NCBI RefSeq assembly: GCF_025917685.1 | Contig: NZ_CP089518.1 | Location: 3,721,001-3,785,000 of the forward strand | Origin: Bacillus cereus | GTDB taxonomy: Bacteria > Bacillota > Bacilli > Bacillales > Bacillaceae_G | Direction: 5' to 3' | Length of the DNA stretch: 64,000 bases | Part shown: positions 35,968 through 46,194 of the stretch, in pieces | Layout: every line of letters starts with the position of its first letter | Position numbering within the stretch: the first letter of the stretch is position 1 | Position numbers and translations under genes: made by a program | Notes under the pieces: generated by a model | What the model was told of the DNA's origin: nothing | Database searches by the model: none | The model's input: only the letters and a program-made list of their open reading frames with translations

Positions 35968-36942
35968 TTACATCCACACCCCGATATAAATTCCTAACAC
36001 AGCTAGTAAAAATCCTACAGACCAAAACGTTACAACAACGCGCCATTCTGACCAACCACATAATTCATAATGATGATGTAATGGACTCATTTTAAAGACA
36101 CGCTTTCCTGTTGTTTTGAACGAAATAACTTGGATAATAACAGATAAAGTTTCTGCTACGAATACACCGCCAATAATAACGAGTAACAATTCTTGTTTTA
36201 ACAAAATCGCTACAGCCGCAATTGCTCCCCCTAAAGCTAGAGATCCTGTATCGCCCATAAATACTTTCGCTGGATTCGCATTGAATACTAAAAAGCCTAG
36301 TACAGCTCCTACAACTGCCATACAGAAAATCGCTACACCAAATTGTTCTTGAGCCACAGCAATAATACTAAATGCCCCGAATGCAATAGCAGCTGTTCCT
36401 GATAATAAACCATCTAAACCATCTGTTAAGTTAACCGCATTCGATCCACCAATAAGCATAACTAATACAAGAACAAAGTATGCCCAGCCTAATTCGAATT
36501 CAACATCCGTTCCTGGAATCATAATATAAGTGTGAAATGCTTGCCCTTTTCCAATTAAAAAGAATGCAATAGCAATTACAAGCTGACCAATCAATTTTTG
36601 TTTTGATGTTAAACCAAGATTTCTTTTCTTAACTACTTTTATATAGTCATCTAAAAATCCGATTAATCCATATCCAAATGTAACTAATAATAATAATGAT
36701 ACTTCTGCACCTAAATTGTTAAATTTAATCGCCATAATGAGCGTAGTTACCATCATGGATACATATATGACAATACCACCCATCGTTGGTGTCCCTGATT
36801 TCTTTTGGTGTGACTTCGGTCCTTCGTCACGAATACTCTGTCCGAACTTTAACTTTCTTAAAAATGGAATAAATAATGGCGAAAGGGCAACAGAAATTAA
36901 AAATGCTACCCCGGCCGTTACTAATAAACCTTGTTCAAGCAC
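35968..36942 (-). CDS. mraY: phospho-MurNAc-pentapeptide translocase (lipid I synthase)
   Basis: MraY transfers phospho-MurNAc-pentapeptide to undecaprenyl phosphate, forming lipid I. The 324-residue membrane protein has ten helices, the FLDDYIK motif (Mg-binding aspartates), NLTDGLDGL and [18 protein letters not shown], and the [10 protein letters not shown] histidine loop near the C-terminus. The start is GTG 36942, seven bases after GAGGAGG. Confidence 0.97.
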   Translation of the reverse strand: MLEQGLLVTAGVAFLISVALSPLFIPFLRKLKFGQSIRDEGPKSHQKKSGTPTMGGIVIYVSMMVTTLIMAIKFNNLGAEVSLLLLVTFGYGLIGFLDDYIKVVKKRNLGLTSKQKLIGQLVIAIAFFLIGKGQAFHTYIMIPGTDVEFELGWAYFVLVLVMLIGGSNAVNLTDGLDGLLSGTAAIAFGAFSIIAVAQEQFGVAIFCMAVVGAVLGFLVFNANPAKVFMGDTGSLALGGAIAAVAILLKQELLLVIIGGVFVAETLSVIIQVISFKTTGKRVFKMSPLHHHYELCGWSEWRVVVTFWSVGFLLAVLGIYIGVWM

Positions 36943-36964
36943 ATGTAGTCCTCCTCTCATGCTG

Positions 36965-38440
36965 TTACTCTTTGTTGTTTAAACGCTCCGTGATTGCTTC
37001 TTTAGCGACTTCACGATCGTCAAAATGATGAACTTCCTTACCAATAATTTGATATGTTTCATGCCCTTTACCAGCAATAATAATTATGTCAGCATCTTTT
37101 GCTTTAGCAATTGCACAATGTATCGCTTCTTTTCTATCAATAATTACCTCGTAATTATTCCCATTTGCACCATTTACCATATCATCTAAAATAGCCTTCG
37201 GATCTTCACTTCTTGGATTATCTGATGTATAAATTGCATGCGTTGCATATTCTGTTGCGACACTTGCCATTATCGGTCTTTTCGTTCTATCTCTATCACC
37301 ACCGCAACCAACGATACAATATACATTCCCTTTTGCAAATTGTTTTGCTGTTTTAAGTACGTTCTCTAAGCTATCAGGTGTATGTGCATAGTCAACAATA
37401 ACTGTGTAATTTTGTCCACCATCAACAACTTCAAAACGTCCAGGAACACCAGCAAGCTCTTTAATTACACCAATAATTGTTTGTAAGCTCACTCCTGAAA
37501 CAAGACCTGCTGCTGTAGCAGCTAACACGTTGTATACATTAAACTTACCAATTAATTTCATCGTAACATTGACAGTTTCATACGGTGTTACAAGTGTAAA
37601 TGTTGTACCGCCACTCGTCATTACGATATCTCGTGCCATAATGTCGCTTGCAACATCTATACCGTATGTTACAACAGTAGCTGCTGTACTTCTCATATAC
37701 TCCTCTGCTACTGGATCATCACTGTTTAATATAGCGTATTTTTCACGATTATGATGATAACTATTGCCAAGCTGTGCAAAAAGCAACCCTTTCGCATGTT
37801 TATATTCTTCCATCGTTTTATGATAGTCTAAATGATCTTGTGTTAAATTCGTAAATACTGCAACATCATAATCACATCCGTGTACACGGCCAAGATCTAA
37901 AGCATGAGACGAAACTTCCATTACTGTGCTATCCACACCTTGTTCAACCATTTTTGAAAACGTCTGTTGAAGTGTTAGTGCATCTGGTGTTGTATTTTTC
38001 ACCTCAAATGTTTCATCACCGATTTTCATATTAATCGTTCCAATTAGCCCTGTTTTATGACCATGTGCGCGCATAATTTCATCCATAATATGCGATGTTG
38101 TTGTCTTTCCATTTGTACCTGTAATACCGATTAAATGTAACTTGTGTGTTGGTTGGCCATAAAAATAATCAGCTAAAACCGCTAGCGAACGAAAAGTATT
38201 TTTCACAAGTACAACTGGAACGTCAACATCAATTGGTCTTTCCGCAACAATAGCAGCCGCTCCTTGTGCGGCTGCTTGCTTAGCAAAGTCATGGCTATCA
38301 ACCGTATATCCTTTCATACATATAAATAAGCTTCCCTCTTTCACTTTACGTGAATCCGCTTCAATAGATGTTATTTCTGGATTTTCTTTTGGAACAACTG
38401 GAAAATCATGCAAACATGATAAAAGTGTATGCAACTTCAT
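36965..38440 (-). CDS. murE: UDP-MurNAc-tripeptide synthetase (meso-DAP-adding)
   Basis: MurE adds meso-diaminopimelate to UDP-MurNAc-Ala-Glu. The 491-residue protein has the ATP loop [11 protein letters not shown] near 110 and the DAP-recognition motif DNPRSEDP near 405, which indicates meso-DAP rather than lysine. The central [13 protein letters not shown] contains the catalytic histidine and aspartate. A regulatory gap of 210 bases separates it from spoVD. Confidence 0.97.
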   Translation of the reverse strand: MKLHTLLSCLHDFPVVPKENPEITSIEADSRKVKEGSLFICMKGYTVDSHDFAKQAAAQGAAAIVAERPIDVDVPVVLVKNTFRSLAVLADYFYGQPTHKLHLIGITGTNGKTTTSHIMDEIMRAHGHKTGLIGTINMKIGDETFEVKNTTPDALTLQQTFSKMVEQGVDSTVMEVSSHALDLGRVHGCDYDVAVFTNLTQDHLDYHKTMEEYKHAKGLLFAQLGNSYHHNREKYAILNSDDPVAEEYMRSTAATVVTYGIDVASDIMARDIVMTSGGTTFTLVTPYETVNVTMKLIGKFNVYNVLAATAAGLVSGVSLQTIIGVIKELAGVPGRFEVVDGGQNYTVIVDYAHTPDSLENVLKTAKQFAKGNVYCIVGCGGDRDRTKRPIMASVATEYATHAIYTSDNPRSEDPKAILDDMVNGANGNNYEVIIDRKEAIHCAIAKAKDADIIIIAGKGHETYQIIGKEVHHFDDREVAKEAITERLNNKE

Positions 38441-38650
38441 TTCACTAAACCCTCTCTACATTGTTTATTTATCTCTTATTTTAGCAAGTAACACGTTACC
38501 TCCTAGTTATATAAAAATAGGAGGTAAGTGCTACTATAGTCTAATCAATAGATTTATTTATTAATGAGACACATATCGTCTCAAATAAAGCAATTTTCTT
38601 ATAAAAAACTCACTTCCACCAATTGTACCATAAAACACAATCAGTTACCT
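38441..38650 (-). other. spoVD-murE intergenic region with a sequestered ribosome binding site
   Basis: On the minus strand a perfect 10-bp inverted repeat (38496-38505 with 38518-38527) has TAGGAGGTAA as its 3' arm, so a full ribosome binding site would be paired. Four bases later a GTG opens a nine-codon frame (38494-38465) ending about 24 bases before murE. A smaller hairpin TGAGAC/GTCTCA is at 38565-38583. No larger gene is seen. Confidence 0.5.
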
Positions 38651-40567
38651 TTAATTCCCGAAGTAAATTCTAACTTTTGAACCCTCTTTTACTTTAGCTC
38701 CTGCTTCTGGTGATTGTTTAATTACTTTCCCACCATCACCACTTATATCAAGCTTCAAGTCTACAAGTTGCGTTTGTAAATCTTTCTTTTTCATACCAAT
38801 TAAATTCGGAACTTCCACAGTTGGTGTATCGCCCCATTTATATTCTTTCTCAACTTGCTCTTTTCTCGGTTCCACTCCCATTACAGGAAGTGCGTCACGA
38901 AGAATATTCCCAACAATAGGTGCTGCTACAACTCCACCAAATTGAGTGACTCCTTTTGGGTTATCCACAGCTACATAAACAACAATTTGCGGATCGTCGG
39001 CTGGAGCAAAACCGATAAATGATACAATATAGTTATTATCTAAATATTTTCCGTCTTTTACCTTTTGAGCAGTTCCAGTTTTTCCACCTACACGATATCC
39101 ATCAATATAAGCTCCTTTACCAGAACCTTTCGCTACAACATTCTCTAATGCGTAACGAACTTTCTCTGAAGTTTCCTTGGAAATAACTTCCCTTTTCGCA
39201 ACAGGTGTCTTTTTGCTGACAACTTGATTATTCTTCGGATCAATAAATTCTTTCGCTATATATGGCTGATACAAAGTTCCACCATTTACAGCGGCCGCTA
39301 CAGCTGCTACTTGTTGAATCGGTGTAACAGAAACACCTTGCCCAAATGAAGTCGTCGCTTGCTCGACTGGACCAACTTTATCTAAATTAAATAAAATCCC
39401 GCTACCTTCACCTTGTAAATCAATTCCGGTCTTCTGTCCAAACCCAAAATTGCGAATGTATTTAAACAATCGATCTTTACCAAGACGATCACCGAGTTCA
39501 ATAAATCCTGGGTTACAAGAGTTTTGAACTACCTCTAAAAACGTTTGGCTACCATGGCCTCCAGCTTTCCAACATCGCAATCTAGCTCCACCAACTTCAG
39601 CTGCCCCATCATCATAAAACGTATCTTTCTCTAAGTCTACTAAATTTTCATTCAAGGCTGCAGCTAATGTAATAATCTTAAATGTTGACCCTGGCTCATA
39701 CGTACTCCATACAGGTAAGTTTCTGTTATATACTTCCGGAGAAACACTTTGAAAATCTGCTGGATCAAAACTTGGCCGACTTGACATACCTAAAATTTCA
39801 CCATTTTTCGGATTCATTGCAATTGCTATCATACCGTCGGGATTATACGTCGATTCTGCAATATTCATTTCTCTTTCCATAATCCTCGTAATGCGGGCAT
39901 CAATTGTTAACCCTAAATTCAAGCCGGCTTCTGGTTTTTTGAAATCATCTCCAACGTTAGGCATTCTCTGTCCTTTCGCATCTGCAAAAAATCGCACATG
40001 ACCTTTATCGCCATTTAACTCTTTATCATAATATTTCTCTAGTCCCATAAGCCCTTGATTATCACTGCCCGCAAATCCTAATACGTGTGATAAAAAATTA
40101 CCGAATGGATAGTACCGGATAGAATCCTCAGCGATATACACACCCTTTAAACTTAATCCGCGTACTTCTTTCGCTTTGTCATGCGATATTTTCCTTCCGC
40201 CTTTATCAAGCCTTACAATCGACTCTTTTTTTGTAATCCGCGTATAAATATCATCTTTTTCCACACCTAATACTGCAGCTAACTTCTCTGCAGTCTCTGC
40301 TGGTTTTTCAATTTGCCTCGGCACAACAAAGACGGTCGGTGCACTTTTATTCGTAGCAAGCTCCACACCATTTCGATCTAAAATCTTCCCTCGCTCTGGT
40401 TCAAAAGTAATATTACGACTCCATGAATCCTTCGCACGATCTGTTAACATATTTCCAAGAAAAAATTGCACATATCCAAGACGAATATCGATGATGGTGA
40501 AAATGAGTATACCCGATATAAGTATAAAAATAAGTCGTTTCCTAACTGTTACATTTGATACACGCAT
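38651..40567 (-). CDS. spoVD: sporulation-specific penicillin-binding protein SpoVD
   Basis: SpoVD is a class B transpeptidase for spore cortex peptidoglycan, partnered with SpoVE. The 638-residue protein has one membrane helix (about 12-30), a PBP dimerisation domain, and the transpeptidase domain with STFK at 294-297, SCN at 350-352 and KTG at 496-498. A single PASTA domain occupies about 578-637. Cysteines in SCN and nearby are relevant in B. subtilis, where StoA reduces SpoVD. The start ATG 40567 lies in the stem of a strong hairpin. Confidence 0.96.
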   Translation of the reverse strand: MRVSNVTVRKRLIFILISGILIFTIIDIRLGYVQFFLGNMLTDRAKDSWSRNITFEPERGKILDRNGVELATNKSAPTVFVVPRQIEKPAETAEKLAAVLGVEKDDIYTRITKKESIVRLDKGGRKISHDKAKEVRGLSLKGVYIAEDSIRYYPFGNFLSHVLGFAGSDNQGLMGLEKYYDKELNGDKGHVRFFADAKGQRMPNVGDDFKKPEAGLNLGLTIDARITRIMEREMNIAESTYNPDGMIAIAMNPKNGEILGMSSRPSFDPADFQSVSPEVYNRNLPVWSTYEPGSTFKIITLAAALNENLVDLEKDTFYDDGAAEVGGARLRCWKAGGHGSQTFLEVVQNSCNPGFIELGDRLGKDRLFKYIRNFGFGQKTGIDLQGEGSGILFNLDKVGPVEQATTSFGQGVSVTPIQQVAAVAAAVNGGTLYQPYIAKEFIDPKNNQVVSKKTPVAKREVISKETSEKVRYALENVVAKGSGKGAYIDGYRVGGKTGTAQKVKDGKYLDNNYIVSFIGFAPADDPQIVVYVAVDNPKGVTQFGGVVAAPIVGNILRDALPVMGVEPRKEQVEKEYKWGDTPTVEVPNLIGMKKKDLQTQLVDLKLDISGDGGKVIKQSPEAGAKVKEGSKVRIYFGN

Positions 40568-40607
40568 ATTGGAACAAGCCTCCCTTACGCCTAGCTTGTT
40601 CCAATAT
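40566..40607 (-). promoter_or_regulatory. hairpin enclosing the spoVD translation start
   Basis: Minus strand: a perfect 14-bp stem, ATATTGGAACAAGC (complement 40594-40607) with GCTTGTTCCAATAT (complement 40566-40579). The 14-base loop contains most of the AAGGGAGG ribosome binding site, and the A and T of the start codon close the stem. There is no T run, so it does not look like a terminator; translational control is the likely role. Confidence 0.6.
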
Positions 40608-40648
40608 ATGCTTGTACTTATTTAATTAGAACTTCTTCCCTATTACCA

Positions 40649-42799
40649 TTATGGCTTTTCCGCTTCTTGCTGTGGCTCAAGTGGTGGTACGAGTGTTACA
40701 CCTAGTTCTGTACCAGGTTGCAACAATGTTCCTTCCGCCACACTTTGTTCCGTTACATATCCTGTACCAGAAGGTTTTAAGTTAAGCTTTAATGTTTTTG
40801 CTAAATTCATAACATCACGCAGTGCCCATCCCTGTATATTTGGCATTGTAGGCTTATCTCCTACTAAGAAGACTCGATCACCTTTTAATGTTTGTTCAGT
40901 TGCTTTTGGCACTTGCTGCTGTACTTTCCCTTCACCTAATACAATTGGACGAAGTTTTGCTTTATCAATTGCTTTTTTCGCTTCATCCATCGTTTTTCCT
41001 GTTACATCAGGAACGACAGTTTGTTGCTCTTTCACATATTTCTTCGGATCCTTTACTTCATTTGGCTTAATCTTTAAATACTCTAAACTATTTTTCGTTA
41101 CATATTTAAAGATATCAGCTAAAGGTTTAGCCCCGTTTTCATCATCTTTTAATTTCGGCTGTTTAACGGCCACATACACAACAAGTTGTGGATCGTCCAT
41201 CGGTGCCATACCTAAGAATGAGAATATATAATTCTCTCTTCCTGTCATATAGCCACCTTTCCCGTCAGGAATTTGTGCTGTACCTGTTTTACCACCGACT
41301 GAATAGCCATCAATTTTATATGCAGTCCCTGTTCCTTTCGGTGATGTAACAACACGTTCTAGTAATTGTCTTACTTGCGCGGCTGTCTCTTTGGTAACAG
41401 GTTTTCCTACTTCTTCTGGTTTATGCTCTAACTGTACTTTACCTGTTATTGGATCCACAATTTTATCAACTGTATAAGGTTTCATCATTTTACCATCATT
41501 TGCAATCGCTGTTGCAGCTTGTACAAGTTGAATTGGTGTAACTGTAGAACCTTGTCCAAATGCCGTTGTTACTTGTTGTATTTGTTGATCAAATAAAATT
41601 GTATTTGACCCTTCACCAGATAAATCAATGTTTGTTTTCTCATCTAATCCAAAACTGTGAATATATTTTCGAAAACGCTCTGCACCAAGTTTTTGATCCC
41701 CTAAAATTGCGAACGCTACGTTTGAAGATCGCTCTACCCCTTCATCAAAAGTAATAGAACCCCATCCAGCGCCGCCGTTATGATCTTTTATTTTGCGATT
41801 ACCAACTTGATATGTACCAGACTGATAAAAATCTTGCCCATTGTATACACCTTCATTAATGGCCGCCGCTAATGTGAAAATCTTCATTGTTGATCCCGGT
41901 TCAAACGCATTTGCAATGGCGTCGTTGAAGAAATATTTAATTTGACGATCATTAGGGTCATAACTAGGTTTACTAGACATCGCTAATATTTTCCCTGTCT
42001 TCGGATCCGCAACAATCCCTATTAAATTTTCTGGTTCATAATGTTTACTCGCTTCTTTCATTGCGTCTTCTAAATAACTTTGAATACGTTGATCAAGCGT
42101 TAAATACACATTATCTCCATTTTTAGGTGCCTTTACATTCACTTTCCCACCGTCAAGAGATACTCCTTTACGGTCACCTGTATAAGCTACCTCACCATTA
42201 GAAGCACCTAAATATTTATCCAAACTCTTTTCTAAGCCAAATTGACCGACTGAGATTCCATTTTCATCAGGTTTCGCATGACCTATGACGTAAGATGCGA
42301 AATCACCGTTTGGATAAACTCTCGCATTTTCGGTAATAAAAGATATTCCCGGCAATTTCAATGCTTCTATTTGTTCTTTCTTTTCTTTCGTCAAGTCCTT
42401 ACCCAATGTTCCAAATTCCACTTGACTTTTGCCTTCTTTATTTAAAGTAGCTAAAATTTTATCTTCATCTTTTCCGAGTACTCCTGCAATTTTCTTTGCA
42501 GTATCCTCTTTATCCTTAACGGCGTTGGCTCCTTTTAACTCGGCTACAAGTTTATAAGAATTTGCATCTTGCGCTAGGACATGACCATTTTGATCATAAA
42601 TGGTTCCTCGATTCGCTTCGAGAACTCCCTTTTTACTATGTTTCTGCTCAGCAAGTTTCTTTAAATCATGATTGTCCACTGTTCCTGTTACTTGTATGTA
42701 AAAAAATCGGGCTAATAACAGCAAAAAGAGCAGGAGGAAAAATATCATAAAATAACCTGCTCCCTTATTGGTATGAAATTTGGTCATATTTCTCTTCAT
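40649..42799 (-). CDS. pbpB: division penicillin-binding protein 2B
   Basis: PBP2B is the class B transpeptidase of the divisome. The 716-residue protein has one membrane helix (about 15-38), a dimerisation domain and the transpeptidase domain with STMK at 303-306, SSN near 359 and KTG near 503. Two PASTA domains follow (from about 590). The tail is rich in Pro and Glu. Of the two possible starts, 42799 and 42787, I use the first; neither has a strong ribosome binding site. It follows ftsL by 22 bases. Confidence 0.95.
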   Translation of the reverse strand: MKRNMTKFHTNKGAGYFMIFFLLLFLLLLARFFYIQVTGTVDNHDLKKLAEQKHSKKGVLEANRGTIYDQNGHVLAQDANSYKLVAELKGANAVKDKEDTAKKIAGVLGKDEDKILATLNKEGKSQVEFGTLGKDLTKEKKEQIEALKLPGISFITENARVYPNGDFASYVIGHAKPDENGISVGQFGLEKSLDKYLGASNGEVAYTGDRKGVSLDGGKVNVKAPKNGDNVYLTLDQRIQSYLEDAMKEASKHYEPENLIGIVADPKTGKILAMSSKPSYDPNDRQIKYFFNDAIANAFEPGSTMKIFTLAAAINEGVYNGQDFYQSGTYQVGNRKIKDHNGGAGWGSITFDEGVERSSNVAFAILGDQKLGAERFRKYIHSFGLDEKTNIDLSGEGSNTILFDQQIQQVTTAFGQGSTVTPIQLVQAATAIANDGKMMKPYTVDKIVDPITGKVQLEHKPEEVGKPVTKETAAQVRQLLERVVTSPKGTGTAYKIDGYSVGGKTGTAQIPDGKGGYMTGRENYIFSFLGMAPMDDPQLVVYVAVKQPKLKDDENGAKPLADIFKYVTKNSLEYLKIKPNEVKDPKKYVKEQQTVVPDVTGKTMDEAKKAIDKAKLRPIVLGEGKVQQQVPKATEQTLKGDRVFLVGDKPTMPNIQGWALRDVMNLAKTLKLNLKPSGTGYVTEQSVAEGTLLQPGTELGVTLVPPLEPQQEAEKP

Positions 42800-42821
42800 C
42801 TTTTCTTCACACCTATTTGCC

Positions 42822-43184
42822 TTACTTTAGGCCTTTCACGTTATTCGCATTAATTTCTAGCCCGTGTTTTTTTGCAACTTCAGCGATACGCTCATAACGA
42901 CTTAACTTCTCTACTTCAGCCTGCAATTCTTGATTTTCCTTTTGTTTTTTCACAATTTGTTCTTCTATTGTCGCTGCTTCTACATTCACTTGATAAAGAC
43001 CCGCTTTATTCCCAATAAAAGCTACACAAGCATATAATAAAAACCCAATAAACGTTACATACAATAGCTTTTCAATTCTTGTAATTTTCGCTTTAACTTT
43101 TGGCTTAACCATCTGCTGTGGCGGCGTTTGAATTGTTACCTCTTCTTGCGCCTGTTGTTTATACTTTACAGCTAAATTAGTCAT
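42822..43184 (-). CDS. ftsL: cell-division protein FtsL
   Basis: FtsL is a small bitopic divisome protein. The 120-residue sequence has a cytoplasmic part rich in Gln, Lys and Pro, one helix (about 39-57) and an extracellular coiled-coil with heptads (AATIEEQIVKKQKENQELQAEVEKL region). In Bacillus FtsL is unstable and limits division. It lies 15 bases after rsmH. Confidence 0.93.
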   Translation of the reverse strand: MTNLAVKYKQQAQEEVTIQTPPQQMVKPKVKAKITRIEKLLYVTFIGFLLYACVAFIGNKAGLYQVNVEAATIEEQIVKKQKENQELQAEVEKLSRYERIAEVAKKHGLEINANNVKGLK

Positions 43185-43199
43185 ACCTCTCTCTCCTTT

Positions 43200-44132
43200 T
43201 TATCGTTTTTCAGCGATTCTCAACTTCGCAGAACGCGCTCGATTATTTTCTTCTAATTCAATGTCAGAAGGTAAAATCGGTTTTCTTGTAATAAGCTTTA
43301 ATTTCGGTTTAAATTCATCCGGAATAATAGGTAGTCCCGGTGGTAATTGTGGCGTTGTGCTATTTCGCTTAAACGTCGTTTTACAAATACGATCTTCTAA
43401 GGAATGGAACGTTATAACACTAACTCTTCCACCAGGCTTGACCATATCAATTGCAGACTCCAATGCCTCTTCAAATACTTTTAATTCATCATTTACAGCA
43501 ATACGAATCGCCTGGAATACTCGCTTCGCAGGATGTCCACCTGTTCTACGTGCCGGAGCTGGAATACCTTCTTTAATTAATTCTACTAATTCTCCTGTCG
43601 TTTCAATAGCCTTATTCTCGCGATACGCTTCAATTTTCCTTACTATTTGCTTTGAAAATTTTTCTTCGCCGTATTGGAAGAAAATTCTTACGAGTTGTTC
43701 ATATGACCAGCTGTTTACAACATCATATGCTGTTAATGGGGCATCTTGATCCATCCGCATATCTAACGGTGCATCATGATGATAACTAAAGCCACGCTCT
43801 GGTGTATCTAATTGTGGGGATGAAACACCTAAATCGAATAAAATCCCGTCTACTTCTGTGATACCTAATTCATGTAGTTTTTCAGATAAATAACGGAAGT
43901 TGCTCTTCACTGTTATAAATTGTTCACCATAAGAAGAAAATTTTTCCTTTGCATTTTGAATCGCTATTTCATCTTGATCAAATGCTATTAATTTTCCACC
44001 ATCTGTTAGCTGGGATAATAAATAAGAACTATGTCCTCCTCCACCCAGTGTACAATCTACATATGTACCACTCGGCTTTATATCTAAGCCATCTACTGTT
44101 TCTTTCAAAAGTACTGTTACGTGTTTGAACAT
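43200..44132 (-). CDS. rsmH: 16S rRNA (cytosine1402-N4)-methyltransferase
   Basis: RsmH methylates N4 of C1402 in 16S rRNA using SAM. The 310-residue protein has the SAM-binding [14 protein letters not shown] near 27-40, [15 protein letters not shown] near 97 and the C-terminal [17 protein letters not shown]-type end ([16 protein letters not shown]). It starts the dcw cluster here. In most Bacilli mraZ stands just before it; here there is only a 366-base gap before bshC. Confidence 0.97.
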   Translation of the reverse strand: MFKHVTVLLKETVDGLDIKPSGTYVDCTLGGGGHSSYLLSQLTDGGKLIAFDQDEIAIQNAKEKFSSYGEQFITVKSNFRYLSEKLHELGITEVDGILFDLGVSSPQLDTPERGFSYHHDAPLDMRMDQDAPLTAYDVVNSWSYEQLVRIFFQYGEEKFSKQIVRKIEAYRENKAIETTGELVELIKEGIPAPARRTGGHPAKRVFQAIRIAVNDELKVFEEALESAIDMVKPGGRVSVITFHSLEDRICKTTFKRNSTTPQLPPGLPIIPDEFKPKLKLITRKPILPSDIELEENNRARSAKLRIAEKR

Positions 44133-44469
44133 TGCTGCACCTACTCTTTTTCCAATTAATTATGTTAAATACATTTCTCACTCTACAAACATTATTTACT
44201 ACTAGAGGATGAAATGCTAATAAAGAACGACTCATTTAACTTCCAACAAGGTAGCCTGCTATACAAATCGCTATTTTATTTTATTATATACTAAATTTTA
44301 TCATTTTTTGCGGGAATTTAAACAAAAACCTGTCGAAAAAGATATTAATCCGTTTACATTTTGTGCTATTTTGTTATATATATAAACCTGGTACATAGCG
44401 ATTCATTACACCAATATAAGATAGATAATTCAGAAATAATTCACTTCACAGTTAATTCAACGGAATAAA
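44133..44469. promoter_or_regulatory. rsmH upstream region without mraZ, with a Spo0A-box
   Basis: The gap is too short for mraZ (about 430 bases) and contains no related frame. It is AT-rich. On the plus strand TGTCGAA at 44331-44337 is an exact Spo0A-box core. Possible -10 sequences (TAAAAT, TATAAT) lie on the minus strand between 44280 and 44310, but no paired -35 is convincing. Confidence 0.5.
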
Positions 44470-44502
44470 AATAAAATCCTGCTCAAAAGAGCAAGATTCT
44501 AT
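44470..44502 (-). terminator. terminator of bshC
   Basis: Minus-strand stem AATCTTGCTC/GAGCAGGATT (one wobble) with a 4-base loop and T-rich tail, at the bshC stop. Confidence 0.82.
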
Positions 44503-46115
44503 AGTTTTATTACATGATGTTTTCCGTCCCACAAAAATGATTGTTCCATTACCTGGTCCACAAAATCAAGACCGAATTGATTTAAATAATAACAAACATT
44601 CCACACACGTTCTTGTGGTGCTCCTAATGGACGAAGCGCAAATTGCACCCGTCGGAATTTATTTAGTTGAACCTCATGCTTCTTCTCAACATTTCTTTTC
44701 AACATTTTTTCTAACAGTTCAATTTGTTCATTAATTTTCAGTTCATTTTTCCCTGCAAACTCATTTAATCCTGGATCTATTTTTTTCACGAATAGTTGTA
44801 ATGATGTATGAATATCCATTATTTCTTTTTTCGCTTCTAGAAATCGTTCGTCTATCGGTTCCTCTATTTGATTAGAAAGCCAATTGTCACGCAAATTATC
44901 TACTTTATTTAGAAATGGATCAATTTCTTGCAAATCTAAATCGTATAAATCTGTCGCTATATCTCGCTCCATATAAGTAATCGTAAGCCGAGGAACGACA
45001 GGTGGCATTTGGAAACCGACAGTATGAAACACTTGTTGCAATTCACTCCAATAAGCCAACTCCCCCGGACCACCAATAAACGCTAACGTAGGAAACACAT
45101 ACTCTTGCATAAGAGGACGCGTTACAACATTATTACTAAAACGTTCTGGACTTCTTTCCATCTCTTCCATCAATTCTTCATACGAAAATGAATGCACTCC
45201 ATCTTTCCCAATAAACTTCCCCTGATTCTCTTCAAGTAATACTCGCTCATTATCAATTTCCATAAATATATGTACTGCATTTGCCTTCGTTTCAATAATC
45301 GGTTTAAATCCTAATTCCTTAATTACTTCCTGTTGATTATGAAGGCCTACTTGAATTTCTTTATATTTACTTATTATTTGTTGTAAAAACGGTACTTCTA
45401 ATTTTCTTAATGCAGGGTGATGGGAATCTACAAGAATTAAACCAGAATTTACGAACATTTTTGTAATAAGGTGCGCAAAGAAATCTACATATGTATGCGA
45501 TTTATCTAAAGCATCCTCAACAAATTGTAATACATCCTTTGTAAAGTTCGTTTCCGGATATGTTTTAAAAATCTCTTCAATCCATTTTCTACAGTCTTCA
45601 ATAGAAAGCTCTGACTCAGAAGCACTCGCTTTTTTCGGATGGCGATCATGAAAAATGGTCTTTTTTATTTTTTTATTTTTCGTTACAAATGTATGATTAA
45701 TTTCATCCATATCATGATCTTCACCAGCAATCCAAAAGACCGGAACAACTCGAATCCCTAAGCTCTCTTCTTTTTCTTTTGCAAGCTGTAAAATCGAAAT
45801 GACTTTATGCACTGTATAAAGTGGTCCAGTTAACAATCCAGCTTGTTGTCCAGCTATAACTACATATGTATTTTCATCTTCAAGCGCTTTTATATTTTGA
45901 ATTGTAGATTCTCCCGCTTGCAATTGTGTATTATATTCTAATAAATGCGTTACTAAATCTTGACGGAAAAACTCTCTCTCACGTAAATCATGTAAACGCT
46001 GTTTAAAAGCATCTTCTGTTAACAAATAGTCAAAACATGACTCTATCTCTTTTTTACCGTTCACATAGTCCGCTACAACACCTTGTAGTGGAACAGAGAT
46101 TTCTTTTATCTCCAT
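44499..46115 (-). CDS. bshC: bacillithiol biosynthesis cysteine-adding enzyme
   Basis: BshC joins cysteine to GlcN-malate to complete bacillithiol, the main low-molecular-weight thiol of Firmicutes. The 538-residue protein has the nucleotide-binding-like fold start VVIAGQQAGLLTGPLYTVHKV, the PVFWIAGEDHDMDEINH motif and an extensive coiled coil near the C-terminus. The start is ATG 46115 (MEIKEISVPLQG) with AAAGGAAG upstream; 23 extra residues in the longer frame are not supported. It lies beside panE, as ylbQ-yllA do in B. subtilis. Confidence 0.95.
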   Translation of the reverse strand: MEIKEISVPLQGVVADYVNGKKEIESCFDYLLTEDAFKQRLHDLREREFFRQDLVTHLLEYNTQLQAGESTIQNIKALEDENTYVVIAGQQAGLLTGPLYTVHKVISILQLAKEKEESLGIRVVPVFWIAGEDHDMDEINHTFVTKNKKIKKTIFHDRHPKKASASESELSIEDCRKWIEEIFKTYPETNFTKDVLQFVEDALDKSHTYVDFFAHLITKMFVNSGLILVDSHHPALRKLEVPFLQQIISKYKEIQVGLHNQQEVIKELGFKPIIETKANAVHIFMEIDNERVLLEENQGKFIGKDGVHSFSYEELMEEMERSPERFSNNVVTRPLMQEYVFPTLAFIGGPGELAYWSELQQVFHTVGFQMPPVVPRLTITYMERDIATDLYDLDLQEIDPFLNKVDNLRDNWLSNQIEEPIDERFLEAKKEIMDIHTSLQLFVKKIDPGLNEFAGKNELKINEQIELLEKMLKRNVEKKHEVQLNKFRRVQFALRPLGAPQERVWNVCYYLNQFGLDFVDQVMEQSFLWDGKHHVIKL

Positions 46116-46194
46116 ATAATTCTTCCTTTCGTATCCTGTTCTCTCACCAACCCACATTGTAGTCAATGTTTCCCGTAAAAGCAAAGAAAAACAC

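Noticed and set aside
31270..44132. Whole dcw cluster as a single operon
   Set aside because: Terminators after murB, spoVE and murD argue for several transcription units.
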